Shown here piece by piece: positions 1-8,442 of a DNA stretch of 64,000 nucleotides. The notes under the pieces were generated by a model that did no database searches, had not been told where the DNA came from, and saw only the letters and a list, made by a program, of their open reading frames with translations. Positions within the stretch are counted from its first letter, which is position 1. Every line of letters starts with the position of its first letter. The DNA is taken from the NCBI GenBank assembly GCA_965249685.1, contig CBDFMN010000003.1, positions 868,001 through 932,000 on the forward strand, written 5' to 3'. The DNA comes from RH-AL1 sp965249685 (GTDB taxonomy: Bacteria; Pseudomonadota; Alphaproteobacteria; Rhizobiales; Beijerinckiaceae). The position numbers and the translations under genes are program-made.

Positions 1-591
1 GGTGCCGATCCGGCGCAGGAGGGCCAATGCCGCATGGCCGTCGAGCGCCATCAGCCCGGCGTTGCAGAGCGTGACGGCTCGCTCGGCGGGCGAGGCGTCC
101 TTCTCCTCGCGGACGGCAACGAGCGCCTCTCCCTGCATGATCAGCCGACCGTATCCGGCGGGATCGACGGCCTCGAAACCGAGCACGACGAGGGCCGCGC
201 CGGTCTCGCGAAGGCGCGCCCGCAGGAGATCGAAAGTCTCCGGCCGCACGAGCGGCGTGTCGGCGAACACGACGAGCACGTCGTCATAGCCCTCGCCAAT
301 CGCCCCGGCGGCCGCCAGCACCGCATGCGCCGTACCGCGGCGGTCCGCCTGGACCGCGATCGTGCAACCGGGCGCCACCGCCCGCATGGCGTCGGCGACA
401 TCGCCGCCGGCCGGCCCCACCACGAGGGCGATGTCGTCGATCCCGGCCGCCTGCAACGCGGCGGCGCAATGGCCCAGCATGGAACGACCGGCGAGCCCGT
501 GCAGCACCTTGGGGCGTGCCGAGCGCATGCGCGTGCCCTCGCCGGCAGCGAGAACGACGGCGAGACAGCGGCGCGGCGCGGCATGGGCCAT
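1..591 (-). CDS. glmU: Bifunctional UDP-GlcNAc pyrophosphorylase / GlcN-1-P acetyltransferase, N-terminal part (cut by window edge)
   Basis: The 197 visible residues form the N-terminal uridylyltransferase domain of GlmU, which makes UDP-GlcNAc for peptidoglycan and lipopolysaccharide in the cytoplasm. The nucleotide-binding signature LAAGEGTRMRS followed by PKVLH (residues about 14-30) is diagnostic and separates GlmU from other nucleotidyltransferases. A later DTP motif (FADTPLV) fits the metal/UTP site. The left-handed beta-helix acetyltransferase half lies beyond base 1. I chose the ATG at 591 because GGAGGA sits 4 nt upstream; an in-frame ATG at 615 has no such site. It is divergent from opgG with a 184-bp gap. 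Confidence 0.93.
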   Translation of the reverse strand, partial: MAHAAPRRCLAVVLAAGEGTRMRSARPKVLHGLAGRSMLGHCAAALQAAGIDDIALVVGPAGGDVADAMRAVAPGCTIAVQADRRGTAHAVLAAAGAIGEGYDDVLVVFADTPLVRPETFDLLRARLRETGAALVVLGFEAVDPAGYGRLIMQGEALVAVREEKDASPAERAVTLCNAGLMALDGHAALALLRRIGT

Positions 592-631
592 GAAATCCTC
601 CAACCGCGCTTCCATGGCGAACAAGGCGCTC

Positions 632-666
632 GGTCCGCAAGTCAAATCCTGGTCCGCAAGTCAAAT
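632..666. repeat. 16-bp direct repeat (19-bp period) in the glmU/opgG divergent gap
   Basis: The sequence ggtccgcaagtcaaat occurs at 632-647 and again, exactly, at 651-666. The offset of 19 bp is close to two helical turns, so both copies would lie on nearly the same face of the DNA. It lies upstream of both glmU (start 591) and opgG (start 776) and could be a paired regulator site or a simple local duplication. Confidence 0.75.
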
Positions 667-775
667 AACGTCTCGGCAAAAATCTCCGGGACGGCCGAGC
701 GGAAACATGAGGCGCGACGGCCCGAGTGCGATATACTTGCGCCTGGGTCTTGAAAATAAACGCTTCGGAGAGGTT

Positions 776-2407
776 GTGACGGTCGTCGGGTCCAAGTTTC
801 AACGTCGCGATGTCTTGAAGTTAGCAGTGGGAGGTGCGGCAGGCGCGTTACCAGCGTTGCTGTGCGACCCCGCGTCAGCCCAGGCGCCACCCCCTCCCGC
901 CGTGCCGCCAGCTAGCTCGGATGCGGCGCCTGCGCGGACCTCTTCCGTCGCTGGTCCGGACCTGCCGCTCGCGCCGCCGGTACCGTTCCCGCAAGGCACC
1001 GTTACCGATATGGCGCGCGCCCTGTCGAAGAAGCCCTTCAAAGCCGTCGCCACAGACCTGCCGGACCCCTTCAAGTCATTGACTTACGAGCAATACGCCG
1101 CGATCCACGCGCGCCCCGAGGCGCGCGTCTGGTCGAGCGAGTCGATCGGCTTCGCCATCGAACCGCTTCACCGCGGCTTCATCTATCCCGGTCCCATCGA
1201 ACTGAACCTGGTGTCCGCGGGCCAGGCCTTTAGGCTCGTCTACGACACCAAGCTGTTCGACTTCGGCGCTTTGCGTCCCAACCCGAAGGCGGGGGACATC
1301 GGCTTCTCCGGCTTCCGCGTCCTCGTCCCGCAGGACAAGGGCGGCTTCCGAGAGATCGCGAGCTTCCAGGGTGCGAATTTCTTCCGCGCTTTGGCCCCGG
1401 GCCAGGTGGCCGGGCTCGTCTCGCGCGCGCTGGCCGTGCGCCTGGCCGACCCGAAGGGCGAAGACGTCCCGGTTTTCCGCGCCATGTGGATCGAGAAGCC
1501 GAGCTTCGTCACCAACGCGCTCGTCCTTCACGCACTGATCGATTCGGAGACGGTCGTCGGTGCGTTCCGCTTCACCATCCATCCCGGCGAGGCAACGATC
1601 ATCGACACGGAATGCACGCTGTTCGCGCGCGTCGCCCTCGACAATGTCGGGCTGGGTACGATCAGCGCGACGCACCTGCTGGGCTTCATGGACCACCGGC
1701 GCTTCGACGACCTGCGTCCGAACGTCAGCGAGGTGTGCGGCCTGCAGATGTACACGGGAGCGGGCGAGTGGCTATGGCGTCCGGTGACCAACCGCGAGAC
1801 GCTGCAAATCTCGACGTTCATCGACGACAAGCCGCGCGGCTTCGGCTTCCTGCTGCGCGACCGCGCCTTTGAGGATTACGACGACGAGGACCAGCATTGG
1901 GAAAAGCGGCCGTCGCTTTGGATCGAGCCGCTCGGCGAGTGGGGCCAGGGCGGCGTGCAACTCATCGAGATCCCCACCGAATCCGAGGGAAACGACAACA
2001 TTCTCTGCTTCTGGCGACCCAAGCAGCCGCTGGCAGCCGGCAGCGAGACGGCCTATGCCTACCGTCAGTTCTGGTGCTGGAGCCCGCCGGAGCAGCCTGA
2101 CCTTGCCCGCGCGGTCACGTCGCGCAGCGGGCACGGCTCCGGCCCCAAGAGGAGGCGTTTTTTCGTCGACTTCCAAGGCGACATTCTCGCCAACCCCGAC
2201 CGCACGGCCGGGCTGAAGCCGACCGTCACCGCGACCAATGGAGCCATCGTCGCCGCTCGCGGCTTCCCCGGCCGAGACGCAAAATCCTACAGTGTCGTCT
2301 TCGAACTTGAGACGGGCGCAGATCAATCCAGCGAATTGCGCCTCGTGCTCGAGGCGCAAAACAAAGCAGTGAGCGAGACGTGGTTGTACCGGTGGACCCC
2401 CTCATGA
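776..2407 (+). CDS. opgG: Periplasmic glucan biosynthesis protein, OpgG/OpgD family, Tat-exported
   Basis: A 543-residue protein of the MdoG/OpgG family, periplasmic proteins required to build or modify osmoregulated beta-glucans. The N-terminus carries a twin-arginine motif (QRRDVLK, residues 9-15), a hydrophobic stretch and an Ala-rich cleavage region, so Tat export is likely. A Tat signal is more typical of OpgD than OpgG in enterobacteria, so the exact subfamily is uncertain. The GTG at 776 with GGAGAGGTT just upstream places the signal at the N-terminus; an in-frame ATG at 707 would add 23 residues ahead of it. The stop overlaps the opgH start (ATGA), so the two are translationally coupled. 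Confidence 0.9.
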   Translation: MTVVGSKFQRRDVLKLAVGGAAGALPALLCDPASAQAPPPPAVPPASSDAAPARTSSVAGPDLPLAPPVPFPQGTVTDMARALSKKPFKAVATDLPDPFKSLTYEQYAAIHARPEARVWSSESIGFAIEPLHRGFIYPGPIELNLVSAGQAFRLVYDTKLFDFGALRPNPKAGDIGFSGFRVLVPQDKGGFREIASFQGANFFRALAPGQVAGLVSRALAVRLADPKGEDVPVFRAMWIEKPSFVTNALVLHALIDSETVVGAFRFTIHPGEATIIDTECTLFARVALDNVGLGTISATHLLGFMDHRRFDDLRPNVSEVCGLQMYTGAGEWLWRPVTNRETLQISTFIDDKPRGFGFLLRDRAFEDYDDEDQHWEKRPSLWIEPLGEWGQGGVQLIEIPTESEGNDNILCFWRPKQPLAAGSETAYAYRQFWCWSPPEQPDLARAVTSRSGHGSGPKRRRFFVDFQGDILANPDRTAGLKPTVTATNGAIVAARGFPGRDAKSYSVVFELETGADQSSELRLVLEAQNKAVSETWLYRWTPS

Positions 2408-4581
2408 CCGCGTCGCGTGATCTGGCCGAGACTGCGGGCCTCCATTCTCCGACCCGCGCCAACGTGGCCGCGCCGATGCCGCCGGAGGCGCGCCTCCCGA
2501 TGCCCGAGCAGGGCCTACGGCGCTATGACCCGCCGCGCCGCGCCGTTGAGGGTGGGATCGACGTCAAAACCTGGTTGGCGCGCCTGCTGATCTTCGGCGG
2601 TGGCCTGCTGCTCACCGGCTACGGCACCATGGAAATGTACGGGGTCGTCTCCGTCGGCGGGGTTACTCCGCTCGAATGGGCACTGCTCGTACTTTTCGTC
2701 GCCAACTTCTCCTGGATCGCGCTGGCTTTCACCAGTGCGCTCTACGGTTTCGCCTGGCTGCTGTTCGCCGCACCCAAGCGCCCGGACGTGCCGGCTCGGC
2801 TCGAGGCCAAGACGGCCGTCGTGATGCCGATCTACAACGAGGCACCGGCTCGCGTCTTTGCCGCCGTGCAAGCCATCTACGAGGATGTGCAGGCGACCGG
2901 CTTGGGAGCCTCGTTCGAATGGTTCTTCCTCTCGGACACGACCAACCCCGACGTCTTCATCGCCGAGGAACACGCTTTCGTGCAGATGCGCGAGCGACTG
3001 GGGGCGGATGCGCCGATCCACTATCGTCACCGCCCCGACAACAGGGCGCGCAAGGCGGGCAACATCGCCGACTTCGTGAGCCGCTGGGGTGGCCGCTACG
3101 AACACATGGTCGTGCTCGACGCCGACAGCTTCATGCTTGGCCACGCCATCGTGACGCTCGCCGCAGCGATGGAGGCCGACCCCGATGCGGGCATCATCCA
3201 GACGCTCCCGCTCATCATCAACCGCAACACCCTTTTCGCCCGCGTTCAGCAGTTCGCGGCTCGCATCTATGGGCCGGTGATCGCCGCCGGTCTCTCGGCC
3301 TGGATGGGCCGGGACGGCAATTATTGGGGCCACAACGCCATCATCCGCACCAAGGCCTTCGCCGACCATTGCGGCCTGCCGCACCTGGCCGGGCGGCCGC
3401 CCTTCGGTGGGCACGTGCTGAGCCACGACTTCGTCGAGGCGGCCTTCATCCGCCGCGCCGGCTATGCCGTTTACATGCTGCCGGTACTTGGCGGCTCCTA
3501 CGAGGAGAGCCCGCCCTCGCTCATCGACCTCTCCGCGCGTGACAGGCGATGGTGTCAGGGCAACCTGCAGCACCTGCGGATCCTGCCCGCGCGCGGTTTG
3601 CATCCCGCCTCCCGCCAGCATTTCGCCACCGGCATCTTCGCCTACGTGGCTTCGCCGCTGTGGATGCTGCAGCTCGTGGTCGGCCTCGTGCTCGTCCTGC
3701 AGGCGAGCTACATCAAGCCCGAATATTTCACGAACGAATTCACTATACTCCCGGCGTTCCCCCGGTTCGACGCGCAGCGCTCGCTCGAACTGTTCGCACT
3801 GACCATGGTCATCCTTCTGCTGCCGAAGATTTTTGGCCTGCTGCTCTCGCTGATCCAGCGGGATACGCGGCAGGGCAGCGGCGGGGCGATCCGCCTCGTG
3901 CTCTCGGCCTTCTTCGAGATCGTCATGTCGGCGCTGCTCGCGCCCACCATGATGCTGATCCAGACCGGGCACGTCGTTCACTTCGTCTTCGGGTTCGATA
4001 CCGGCTGGGACCCGCAGCGGCGCGACGACGGGTCGATCCCCTTCATGGCGATCGTGCGCCGGCACCGCTCGCACGTGCTCATGGGCATCCTCACGCTCAT
4101 CAGCGGCCTCCTTATCTCGCCTTCGCTCGTCGCCTGGATGTCGCCGACGATCATCGGCCTGATCCTCGCGATCTTCATCTCCTGGTCGACGGGGCTGCTG
4201 TCCATCGGACTGGCGTTGCGGCGCATCGGGCTTCTCATGACGCCGGAGGAGAAGGTCAAGCCCTCCGTCGTCGTGCGCGCCAACGAACTGACGCAGGAGA
4301 TGGGCGGCGCCCGCGACGAACCGGAGGACGGCTTGGCGCTGCTCTACGCCAACCCGCCGCTTCGCTCGGCGCATGCCGCCTTCATGCCCGCAGACCGTCA
4401 TCGACCCCGCGGGACCATGTCCGCGGAGTGGGCGCTGGCGAAGTCGAAGCTCGCCGATGCCGAGACGATCGAAGACGCCCTGCACTGGCTCAAGCCGAAG
4501 GAGCGCATGGCAGTCCTTAACGACGAGAGCCTGCTGCGCATGCTCTTCGCCCTACCCCGCTCCATGGAAAAGGCCGCTTGA
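2404..4581 (+). CDS. opgH: Glucans biosynthesis glucosyltransferase OpgH (inner membrane GT2)
   Basis: A 725-residue family 2 glycosyltransferase that polymerises the beta-glucan backbone from UDP-glucose across the inner membrane. Two membrane segments near residues 55-130 precede the catalytic domain, which shows PIYNE, DADSF (the DxD metal site) and the processive QxxRW-type motif in RDRRWCQGN. Several further membrane segments follow at about residues 405-610. It is shorter than the 847-residue E. coli protein, mainly at the termini. The ATG at 2404 overlaps the opgG stop by 4 nt, so opgG and opgH form an operon. Confidence 0.95.
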   Translation: MTASRDLAETAGLHSPTRANVAAPMPPEARLPMPEQGLRRYDPPRRAVEGGIDVKTWLARLLIFGGGLLLTGYGTMEMYGVVSVGGVTPLEWALLVLFVANFSWIALAFTSALYGFAWLLFAAPKRPDVPARLEAKTAVVMPIYNEAPARVFAAVQAIYEDVQATGLGASFEWFFLSDTTNPDVFIAEEHAFVQMRERLGADAPIHYRHRPDNRARKAGNIADFVSRWGGRYEHMVVLDADSFMLGHAIVTLAAAMEADPDAGIIQTLPLIINRNTLFARVQQFAARIYGPVIAAGLSAWMGRDGNYWGHNAIIRTKAFADHCGLPHLAGRPPFGGHVLSHDFVEAAFIRRAGYAVYMLPVLGGSYEESPPSLIDLSARDRRWCQGNLQHLRILPARGLHPASRQHFATGIFAYVASPLWMLQLVVGLVLVLQASYIKPEYFTNEFTILPAFPRFDAQRSLELFALTMVILLLPKIFGLLLSLIQRDTRQGSGGAIRLVLSAFFEIVMSALLAPTMMLIQTGHVVHFVFGFDTGWDPQRRDDGSIPFMAIVRRHRSHVLMGILTLISGLLISPSLVAWMSPTIIGLILAIFISWSTGLLSIGLALRRIGLLMTPEEKVKPSVVVRANELTQEMGGARDEPEDGLALLYANPPLRSAHAAFMPADRHRPRGTMSAEWALAKSKLADAETIEDALHWLKPKERMAVLNDESLLRMLFALPRSMEKAA

Positions 4582-4765
4582 GGCCCGGCGCGAAAGATCG
4601 GTTGGGCAAGATCGGCACGCCCGACGAACAAGTTTGTAGTCGTTCCAAAGAGAAGGCCTGCTATTGCGATAGATGACCGGGATCGCTTATCTAGCGACCG
4701 CCGGCTACGCGGAAGACGTCACGTCGTGCTGCTGCGCCGTACTGTCGCATTCTGGAGGTGATGTC

Positions 4766-5599
4766 TTGATCGGCGCCCTGATTATCGTCTTTCGCGAAGT
4801 GATCGAAGCTGGCCTGATCGTCGGGATCGTGCTGGCCGTCACCCAGGGCGTGCCGTACCGCCTTCCCTACGTTGTTGGTGGCATCGCGGCCGGCCTGGCA
4901 GGCGCGGCCCTGGTAGCCGGCTTCGCTGGCGCCCTGTCCGAACTGCTGCAGGGGTCGGGTCAAGAGGTGTTCAACGCAGGCATCCTCGTTCTCGCGGCAC
5001 TGATGCTCACTTGGCACAACGTCTGGATGGCCAAGCATGGTCGCGAGATGGCGCAGGACCTGCGGCAGGTCGGCGATGCGGTCAAGAGCGGGGCCCGCTC
5101 GCTCCTGGCGCTCGCCGTCGTGATCGGCGTGGCCGTGCTGCGCGAGGGAGCGGAGATCGTGCTGTTCCTCTACGGCGTCGTGGTCTCGAGCGGAGCGACG
5201 GCGTGGCAGGTCTTTGCGGGCGGCCTGCTTGGTCTTGCGCTCGGCGCGCTCTTGAGCGTCGTCACGTTCGCCGGACTCGTCCGTATCCCCCTCAAGCAAT
5301 TGTTTCGCGTCACCAGCGGGCTCATCGCCTTTATGGCAGCCGGCATGGCGGCGCAGAGCGTCGCCTTCCTCGAGCAGGCGGATATTGCCACTGTGCTTGG
5401 CAGGGCGGTGTGGAACACGTCGCGCTTCGTGTCTGACAAAAGCGTCCTTGGCCGCGTGCTGCACACGCTGTTCGGCTATACCGATCGGCCTTCCGAGCTG
5501 CAGTTTCTGGTCTATGTCACGGCTCTTATGGTGATTTTCGCGTTGATGCGGATGGCCGCTCCGCGTGCGGTTGCGCCCCGCGCGCTGTCGGCCGCCTGA
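4766..5599 (+). CDS. FTR1-family iron permease
   Basis: A 277-residue polytopic membrane protein of the FTR1/EfeU family, which imports iron across the inner membrane. It carries the two acidic REXXE motifs that define the family: FREVIEAGL near the N-terminus and LREGAEIVL at about residue 127. I chose the TTG start at 4766 because GGAGGTG lies about 6 nt upstream and it begins exactly at the first membrane helix. No efeO or efeB partner lies nearby, so the electron or binding partner is unknown. A degenerate ICE-like sequence at 4633-4649 is noted separately as weak. The 236 bp after it show nothing recognisable. Confidence 0.87.
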   Translation: MIGALIIVFREVIEAGLIVGIVLAVTQGVPYRLPYVVGGIAAGLAGAALVAGFAGALSELLQGSGQEVFNAGILVLAALMLTWHNVWMAKHGREMAQDLRQVGDAVKSGARSLLALAVVIGVAVLREGAEIVLFLYGVVVSSGATAWQVFAGGLLGLALGALLSVVTFAGLVRIPLKQLFRVTSGLIAFMAAGMAAQSVAFLEQADIATVLGRAVWNTSRFVSDKSVLGRVLHTLFGYTDRPSELQFLVYVTALMVIFALMRMAAPRAVAPRALSAA

Positions 5600-5835
5600 G
5601 ATTTGGTGGCATTCTGACGCGGCATTGCCTGTGGCGTTCTTGACCAAAGGCGCGGCGAAGCCTTGCTTTTTGCCGCGTTCTGCACGACATGCAGGCTTGC
5701 AGATCGCAAGCGCCGCTTACCCTATGCGCGCGAGGGCTTTGCCCCGGCTTGCTTCGCAGGCGTCGTGTTCGCGATCGTCCGTCCGGCGAGTAAGCCTCAG
5801 TATGGCTAGCGCAGACGGCCCTATCTAGGACATTC

Positions 5836-7359
5836 ATGACATTCAACGACCTCGGCCTGAGCGACAAGGTTCTTCAAGCGGTCGAAGCCTCCGGCTACAC
5901 CACGCCGACGCCGATCCAGGAACAGGCCATTCCCTATGCGCTGCAAGGTCGTGACATTCTGGGCGTCGCCCAGACCGGCACCGGCAAGACTGCGGCCTTC
6001 GTACTCCCGATGCTATCGCGCCTCGAAAGCGGGCGAGCCCGGGCCCGCATGCCGCGTACCCTGATCCTCGAACCGACGCGCGAACTCGCCGCACAAGTCG
6101 AGGAAAGCTTCGTCCGCTACGGCATCAACCATAAGATCAACGTGGCCCTGCTGATCGGCGGCGTGTCCTTCGCAGACCAGGAAACCAAGATCACCCGCGG
6201 CGCCGACGTGCTGATCGCCACGCCAGGCCGGTTGCTGGATTTCGCCGAGCGCGGCAAGCTTTTGCTTACCGGCATCGAGGTTCTCGTTATCGATGAAGCC
6301 GACCGCATGCTGGACATGGGCTTCATTCCCGACATCGAGCGCATCTGCAAGCTCGTGCCTTTCACCCGTCAGACCCTGTTCTTTTCTGCGACAATGCCGC
6401 CGGAGATCACGCGGCTGACGGAGACCTTCCTTCACAACCCGGTCCGCCTGGAGGTGGCCCGCGCCGCCTCGACCGCGACGACCATCACCCAGGGCCTCGT
6501 GGCCTCGCGCAGCGGCTCCGCTAAGCGTGAGACGTTGCGCCGACTGATTCGCGACACTGACGCGCTGAAGAACGCCATCATCTTCTGCAACCGCAAGCGC
6601 GATGTCGCTATGCTCCATAAATCCCTGGAGAAGCACGGCTTCTCGACCGGTGCGCTGCATGGCGACATGGACCAGAGGGCGCGTATGGTTTCTCTCGACG
6701 CCTTTAAGAACGGCAATGTCGACCTCCTCGTCTGCTCCGACGTCGCGGCGCGTGGCCTCGACATCCCGGACGTCAGCCATGTCTTCAACTTCGACATTCC
6801 GACGCATCCCGAGGATTACGTCCACCGCATCGGCCGCACCGGCCGCGCCGGTAAGAAGGGTACGGCTCTGTCGATCGTGACCCGTGCCGACGAGCGCAAT
6901 TTAGCCGACATCGAGAAGCTCATTGCCCAGCCGATCGACTGGATCGGTGGCGCGACGTTGGCGAGTCTGCCGGAAGGCGAGGACGAGCCCGAGGAGCGCA
7001 GCGGTCGCCGCTCCGAGACCGGATCGTCGCGGCGTACCTCACCTCGCGGAGCGCGCGCCCTGCGAGCTCCAGAGGCGCGCGAGCGGGACCCCGTCGCGGC
7101 GGCGCCCGAGCGGAGTTCAAGGCGCAACGGCGGCGTGTCCGCGAGCCGCCGAACCGTGTCCGCCGATACTGTCGCCGCGCCGGCCGCTCCAAGTTCGAAG
7201 GCCAGCGAACCACGCCCTCGGCCCGCGACCACCGTTGCAAATCCGCGCCGCCCGGCGCCGGAGTACGACAACAAGCCCGTGCTCGGGATGGGCGACCACG
7301 TTCCGCTCTTCATGCAGCGGCCCGTACGCTTCAAGGCGGCCAAGGAAGACCACGAATAG
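5836..7359 (+). CDS. rhlE: DEAD-box ATP-dependent RNA helicase, RhlE-like
   Basis: A 507-residue DEAD-box helicase. In order it shows the Q motif (TPTPIQEQAIP), motif I AQTGTGKT, Ia PTRELA, Ib TPGRLLD, motif II with the IDEADRM context, motif III SAT, then ARGLD and HRIGRTGRAG in the second RecA domain. After about residue 375 comes a roughly 130-residue low-complexity tail rich in Arg, Ser, Ala and Pro, typical of RNA-binding tails in RhlE-type enzymes. Its likely role is RNA remodelling in ribosome assembly or RNA decay. Distinguishing RhlE from other paralogues needs a phylogeny. It converges on the suf operon across a 225-bp gap in which I see no clear terminator. Confidence 0.93.
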   Translation: MTFNDLGLSDKVLQAVEASGYTTPTPIQEQAIPYALQGRDILGVAQTGTGKTAAFVLPMLSRLESGRARARMPRTLILEPTRELAAQVEESFVRYGINHKINVALLIGGVSFADQETKITRGADVLIATPGRLLDFAERGKLLLTGIEVLVIDEADRMLDMGFIPDIERICKLVPFTRQTLFFSATMPPEITRLTETFLHNPVRLEVARAASTATTITQGLVASRSGSAKRETLRRLIRDTDALKNAIIFCNRKRDVAMLHKSLEKHGFSTGALHGDMDQRARMVSLDAFKNGNVDLLVCSDVAARGLDIPDVSHVFNFDIPTHPEDYVHRIGRTGRAGKKGTALSIVTRADERNLADIEKLIAQPIDWIGGATLASLPEGEDEPEERSGRRSETGSSRRTSPRGARALRAPEARERDPVAAAPERSSRRNGGVSASRRTVSADTVAAPAAPSSKASEPRPRPATTVANPRRPAPEYDNKPVLGMGDHVPLFMQRPVRFKAAKEDHE

Positions 7360-7584
7360 GGTATCTTCGCCCTGCGTATAGAACCGTCCTATGCCTCGGA
7401 TGTGAGAGCCGGTGCTGAGTTCTCGCTTAGTCCCGTCAGAGTGGTGCCCCGCTTAGAGGCGAAAACCGCAGCTCCAACGACCCTTATCGGCGTGAGAGAC
7501 GCGGGATGCGGCCGTATCGCAGGCGCGCCATGCCAATTGCCCATGCAATCAAACGGCCGCGCTCTCGTTTCCGAGGAACTTCGC

Positions 7585-7962
7585 TCAGGCGTGCGTCGGC
7601 ACGTCGAGCGTCGCAGGCGTAATCGACACCGACTCGCCGCAGCCACAGGCGGAAATCTGGTTGGGATTGCGGAAGGTGAAGGTCGACGAGAGCTTCGTCG
7701 TCTCGAAATCGAGCACGGTGCCGAGCAGAAACATCAGTGCCTTGGAATCGACCAGCAACGTGACGCCCTTGTCCTCGACGACCTCGTCGAGCGGGTTCGC
7801 GGTTTCCGCAAATTCGACGGTGTAGGACATGCCAGCACAGCCTCCGTTCCGGACCCCGACGCGCAACCCGGCGATCGGGCGGTCTGCATTGGCGATAAGG
7901 CTGCGGGCGCGGTCTGCGGCGGCATCTGTAAGCGACATCACGGCGTAACGGGCGCGGGCCAT
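7585..7962 (-). CDS. sufA: A-type Fe-S carrier SufA (HesB/IscA family)
   Basis: A 125-residue A-type carrier that accepts Fe-S clusters from SufBCD and delivers them to apoproteins. The three conserved cysteines are present: one in NGGCAGMSY and the CGC pair in SACGCGES near the C-terminus. The ATG at 7962 is preceded by GGAGAGAGCCC, a good ribosome binding site; an internal ATG at 7938 is a less likely start. It is the last gene of the suf operon, 74 bp after sufT. Confidence 0.94.
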   Translation of the reverse strand: MARARYAVMSLTDAAADRARSLIANADRPIAGLRVGVRNGGCAGMSYTVEFAETANPLDEVVEDKGVTLLVDSKALMFLLGTVLDFETTKLSSTFTFRNPNQISACGCGESVSITPATLDVPTHA

Positions 7963-8036
7963 GGGCTCTCTCCAGTCTCTCTGATTGATTATGACGCCGG
8001 CTTGGCGCACGCGAAAGCCATGCTCCGCCCTAGAGC

Positions 8037-8423
8037 TTAGAACATATCCAACGAAATACGGGCTTCGTCCGACATCCGTCCCTGGTCCCAAGGCGGATCA
8101 AACACGAGGTTGACCGCCGTGCCCATCACGCCCGCTACGCCGCCGATCGCCTCGTCGACAGACTGCATGATGTCTCCCGCGACGGGACATCCCGGAGCGG
8201 TCAGCGTCATCTCCACGGCCACCATCCGGTTGTCCGCCACCTCGACCTTATAGATCAAGCCGAGCTCGTAGATGTCGCAGGGGATCTCGGGATCGAAGAC
8301 GGTTTTGCAGGCGGCGACGATATCCTCCTGCAACCGGACCTGATCCGCTTCTGTCACGTCAGGCGCGAACGTCCAGGTGGGCGCATTCGGCAGGTCGATC
8401 GTGGCGTCGTCGACAGCACTCAT
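8037..8423 (-). CDS. sufT: SUF system Fe-S assembly protein SufT (DUF59/MIP18 family)
   Basis: A 128-residue DUF59 protein, a Fe-S maturation factor often encoded with suf genes. The family pattern is clear: VFDPEIPCDIYELGLIYK and the TAPGCPVAGD loop with its conserved cysteine. The start at 8423 lies 19 bp after the sufS stop with GGAG about 10 nt upstream; an in-frame TTG at 8450 would overlap sufS. The precise biochemical role of SufT is less settled than that of SufBCD. Confidence 0.92.
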   Translation of the reverse strand: MSAVDDATIDLPNAPTWTFAPDVTEADQVRLQEDIVAACKTVFDPEIPCDIYELGLIYKVEVADNRMVAVEMTLTAPGCPVAGDIMQSVDEAIGGVAGVMGTAVNLVFDPPWDQGRMSDEARISLDMF

Positions 8424-8442
8424 CGTGCCGGTTCTCCAAGGT

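Noticed and set aside
2515..4485. A 656-codon open frame antisense to opgH
   Set aside because: It is an artefact of GC-rich codon use opposite a well-supported gene; its translation is full of His, Arg, Gly and Asp runs and matches no family.
4633..4649. An ICE-like sequence upstream of the FTR1 permease
   Set aside because: Only the right half (ttccaaa) resembles the motif; the left arm has three mismatches and is not palindromic.
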